Shown here: piece after piece, positions 4,733-6,783 of the stretch | Layout: each line of letters opens with the position of its first letter | How positions within the stretch are numbered: position 1 is the stretch's first letter | From: CAZWUW01 sp964636895 | GTDB lineage: Bacteria > Bacillota > Thermincolia > Thermincolales > CAZWUW01 | NCBI GenBank assembly: GCA_964636895.1 | Contig: CAZWUW010000113.1 | Coordinates: 1 to 6,783, forward strand | Direction of reading: 5' to 3' | DNA: 6,783 nt | Made by a program: the position numbers and the translations under genes | The notes under the pieces: model-generated | Seen by the model: only the letters and a program-made list of their open reading frames with translations | The model's database searches: none | What the model was told of the DNA's origin: nothing

Positions 4733-5944
4733 ATGAGATACCTGGTCCAGAAATTTGGTGGAACCTCACTGACCAGCCAGGCTTTACGGGAACAGGTGGC
4801 GGCAAAGATTATCCGGGCTAAAGAAGAAGGCTATATGCCGGTAGTAGTGGTTTCTGCCATTGGGCGATCCGGTGATCCGTATGCCACCGATACCCTCCTC
4901 AAATTTGTGGAAGGCATTAACGCCGATCTACCGCTTAGGGAGCTTGATACCCTAATGTCCTGCGGTGAAATAATCTCCGGGGTTACGATGGTGGCTACGC
5001 TGGAGAAAACAGGCCAAAAAGCGGTATTTTTAACCGGGGCCCAGGCCGGCATCATAACTGATGACAGCCATACGGATGCCCATATTATCGAAGTTAAACC
5101 GGGTTTAATAAAACGATATGCTGCTAATGGAGTAATAGTGGTAGTGGCCGGTTTTCAAGGCGCGACCAAGGAAGGTGAAATCACTACCCTTGGACGCGGC
5201 GGCAGTGATACTACCGCATCAGCCCTGGGTGTGGCCCTGAATGCTGATGCCATAGATATATACACGGATGTGGAAGGCATTATGACAGCCGACCCTAGGA
5301 TAGTTAGTGACGCCAGAATCCTGGATATGATAACGTATAATGAAATCTGTCAGTTAGCCCAGGAAGGGGCAAAGGTGATTCATCCCCGGGCAGTGGAAAT
5401 TGCCATGCAGAAGAATATCCCGATTAGGGTCAAGTGTACTTTTTCCGATGCCCCAGGTACGTTAATCACGTCGTACGGCGAAAACGGCAATATTGATATC
5501 AAACGGGATCGGGTGGTTACCGGAATTACGCATATTCCCAATGTTACCCAGCTCAGAATTCCTACCGGTGAACGCGCCGACGCACCACTCAAAATTTTTC
5601 AGGCTATGGCTGGTGCCGGAATCAGCGTTGATTTTATAAATGTACACCCTGAAGTAATTATTTATACTGTAAAAAATGAAGTTAGTTTAAAGGCTGTAGA
5701 GTTATTGGAAGACCTGGGCTTTAAGCCACAGACGGAACCGGATTGTGCGAAAGTATCGGCAGTGGGTGCCGGGATGGCTGGGGTGCCGGGCGTTATGGCC
5801 ACTATTGTGGAAGCCATAACCGGTGAAGGAGTGCGGATTCTGCAGACAGCGGACTCCCATTCTACAATTTGGTGTCTGGTCAGCCAGGATGACATGGAAA
5901 AAGCCATCCGGGCGCTGCACAAGAAGTTTGGCTTAGGTGAATAA
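4733..5944 (+). CDS. dapG: Aspartokinase I (DapG type, ACT-domain containing)
   Basis: This cytosolic kinase phosphorylates aspartate with ATP, the entry step of the aspartate family. The 403-residue product matches Bacillus DapG (about 404), the isozyme inhibited by meso-diaminopimelate; DapG identity is inferred from similarity and operon position. The N-terminal kinase domain has VQKFGGTS (5-12), SAIGRSGDPYATD (41-53), SCGEIIS (76-82), TGAQAGIITDD (101-111), GRGGSDTTA (155-163), YTDVEGIMTADPR (177-189) and EGAKVIHPRAVE (211-222). Two C-terminal ACT regulatory domains follow, about 263-330 and 341-403, the second containing KVSAVGAGMAGVPGV and ADSHSTIW. ATG 4733 is chosen because the frame is open further upstream only within asd, and GGGGAG (4723-4728) lies just before it. 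A separate lysine-sensitive isozyme may exist elsewhere. Confidence 0.94.
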   Translation: MRYLVQKFGGTSLTSQALREQVAAKIIRAKEEGYMPVVVVSAIGRSGDPYATDTLLKFVEGINADLPLRELDTLMSCGEIISGVTMVATLEKTGQKAVFLTGAQAGIITDDSHTDAHIIEVKPGLIKRYAANGVIVVVAGFQGATKEGEITTLGRGGSDTTASALGVALNADAIDIYTDVEGIMTADPRIVSDARILDMITYNEICQLAQEGAKVIHPRAVEIAMQKNIPIRVKCTFSDAPGTLITSYGENGNIDIKRDRVVTGITHIPNVTQLRIPTGERADAPLKIFQAMAGAGISVDFINVHPEVIIYTVKNEVSLKAVELLEDLGFKPQTEPDCAKVSAVGAGMAGVPGVMATIVEAITGEGVRILQTADSHSTIWCLVSQDDMEKAIRALHKKFGLGE

Positions 5945-5963
5945 CCTATTATAAATTTAGACA

Positions 5964-5971
5964 GGAAGGTG
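5964..5971 (+). promoter_or_regulatory. dapA ribosome binding site
   Basis: GGAAGGTG ends 6 nt before TTG 5978. The in-frame GTG at 5969-5971 forms part of this site, which argues for the TTG as the start. Confidence 0.7.
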
Positions 5972-5977
5972 AAAAAC

Positions 5978-6783
5978 TTGACTGATTTCGGACGGGTGAT
6001 TACCGCTATGGTAACTCCTTTTGACGACAACCTGGCGGTAAATTACGAGCAGGCTAGGGTAGTGGCCAGACATCTTGTTGACAACGGTTCTGATGGTATT
6101 ATTGTGGCCGGGACTACGGGTGAGTCGCCGACACTGACCAAAGAAGAAAAGCTTGAGCTTTTCCGGGTTGTGGCGGAAGAGGTGGGTGACCGGACGAAAG
6201 TAATTGCCGGTACAGGTTCCAATATTACAACCGAATCGGTGATTTTGACTAAAGAAGCCGAAAAAACAGGTGTACATGGTATTATGCTGGTTACCCCGTA
6301 TTACAACAAACCTCCACAAAGCGGCCTGTATAATCATTTTAAAATCATTGCTGAGGCCACCTCATTACCGGTCATGGTTTATAACGTGCCGGGCCGTACG
6401 GGAGTTAATCTACTGCCGGGTACTGTAGCTGAATTGGCTAAAATAGATAATGTATTTGCCTTAAAGGAAGCGTGTGGCGACCTGGATCAGGTTAGTGAAG
6501 TGCGCCGGCTGGTACCGGATGATTTTATTATTTACAGCGGCGATGATTCGCTTACTATGCCTATGCTTAGCATCGGTTGTCACGGAGTGGTAAGCGTTGT
6601 GGGGCATGTAGTGGGTCGGCAGCTGCAGGAAATGGTCAGCGCGTTTTTTGCCGGTAACTGCAAGCGGGCCTGGGAAATCCATTTGCAACTCTTCCCGGTG
6701 TTTAAGGCGCTTTTTGTAATTACCAGTCCCATACCGGTGAAGGCGGCCATGAATATGCTCGGTATTAATGTCGGCGGCTTACG
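5978..6783 (+). CDS. dapA: 4-hydroxy-tetrahydrodipicolinate synthase DapA (3' end cut by window)
   Basis: The enzyme condenses aspartate semialdehyde with pyruvate to HTPA, the branch point between lysine/diaminopimelate and dipicolinate. From TTG 5978 the frame stays open to the window edge, giving 268 residues; family members have about 290-295, so roughly 25 residues are missing, by truncation of the window and not by a lesion. The (beta/alpha)8-barrel signatures are present: TAMVTPFD (9-16), GTTGESPTL (45-53) with the active-site Thr pair T46/T47, TPYYNKP (106-112), YNVPGRTG (135-142) with catalytic Y135 and carboxylate-binding R140, and ALKEACGD (161-168) with Schiff-base K163. SGDD (187-190) follows. 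It sits 33 nt after dapG, completing the route from aspartate to HTPA. Confidence 0.96.
   Translation, partial: MTDFGRVITAMVTPFDDNLAVNYEQARVVARHLVDNGSDGIIVAGTTGESPTLTKEEKLELFRVVAEEVGDRTKVIAGTGSNITTESVILTKEAEKTGVHGIMLVTPYYNKPPQSGLYNHFKIIAEATSLPVMVYNVPGRTGVNLLPGTVAELAKIDNVFALKEACGDLDQVSEVRRLVPDDFIIYSGDDSLTMPMLSIGCHGVVSVVGHVVGRQLQEMVSAFFAGNCKRAWEIHLQLFPVFKALFVITSPIPVKAAMNMLGINVGGL

Overview
The window reads as a chromosomal segment of an endospore-forming Firmicute, most likely a Clostridia member of the Desulfotomaculum/Pelotomaculum (Peptococcaceae) type. I infer this from the two dipicolinate synthase genes, the Gram-positive type strong Shine-Dalgarno sequences, frequent TTG and GTG start codons, and protein sequences that resemble this group. 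No database was consulted, so the genus is not established.

Layout, all on the + strand. Bases 1-232 hold what may be the tail of an upstream membrane-protein gene, then an AT-rich leader with a two-copy 23-bp tandem repeat. Bases 233-1126 encode a ten-helix EamA/DMT-family transporter, visibly richer in A+T than what follows. From 1210 to the right edge runs a compact gene set: dapB, dpaA (spoVFA), dpaB (spoVFB), asd, dapG (aspartokinase I) and dapA, the last cut by the window edge. No intrinsic terminator is visible between these genes, and the gaps are 81, 19, 79, 11 and 33 nt, so co-transcription is plausible.

Together the enzymes cover the route from aspartate to the lysine/DPA branch point. 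DapG phosphorylates aspartate, Asd reduces it to the semialdehyde, and DapA condenses that with pyruvate to give 4-hydroxy-tetrahydrodipicolinate (HTPA). HTPA is then either reduced by DapB towards meso-diaminopimelate (cell wall and lysine) or converted by DpaAB to dipicolinic acid, the Ca2+ chelator of the spore core. Both competitors for HTPA are therefore encoded side by side, with the anabolic one (dapB) first.

The most interesting non-coding region is the 81-nt dapB-dpaA gap. It holds a sequence resembling a mother-cell sigma-K promoter (AC, 17 nt, then CATATACT). Upstream of the predicted start point is an 8-nt perfect complement of the dpaA Shine-Dalgarno, extendable to a 10-bp helix. 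If both are real, read-through mRNA from dapB would carry a masked dpaA ribosome site, while mRNA started at the internal sporulation promoter would not. That would be a simple switch between lysine/cell-wall and DPA use of one operon. It is a hypothesis from sequence alone. I see no CRISPR array, mobile element, tRNA or rRNA; apart from that hypothesis, the gene content is a known pathway.
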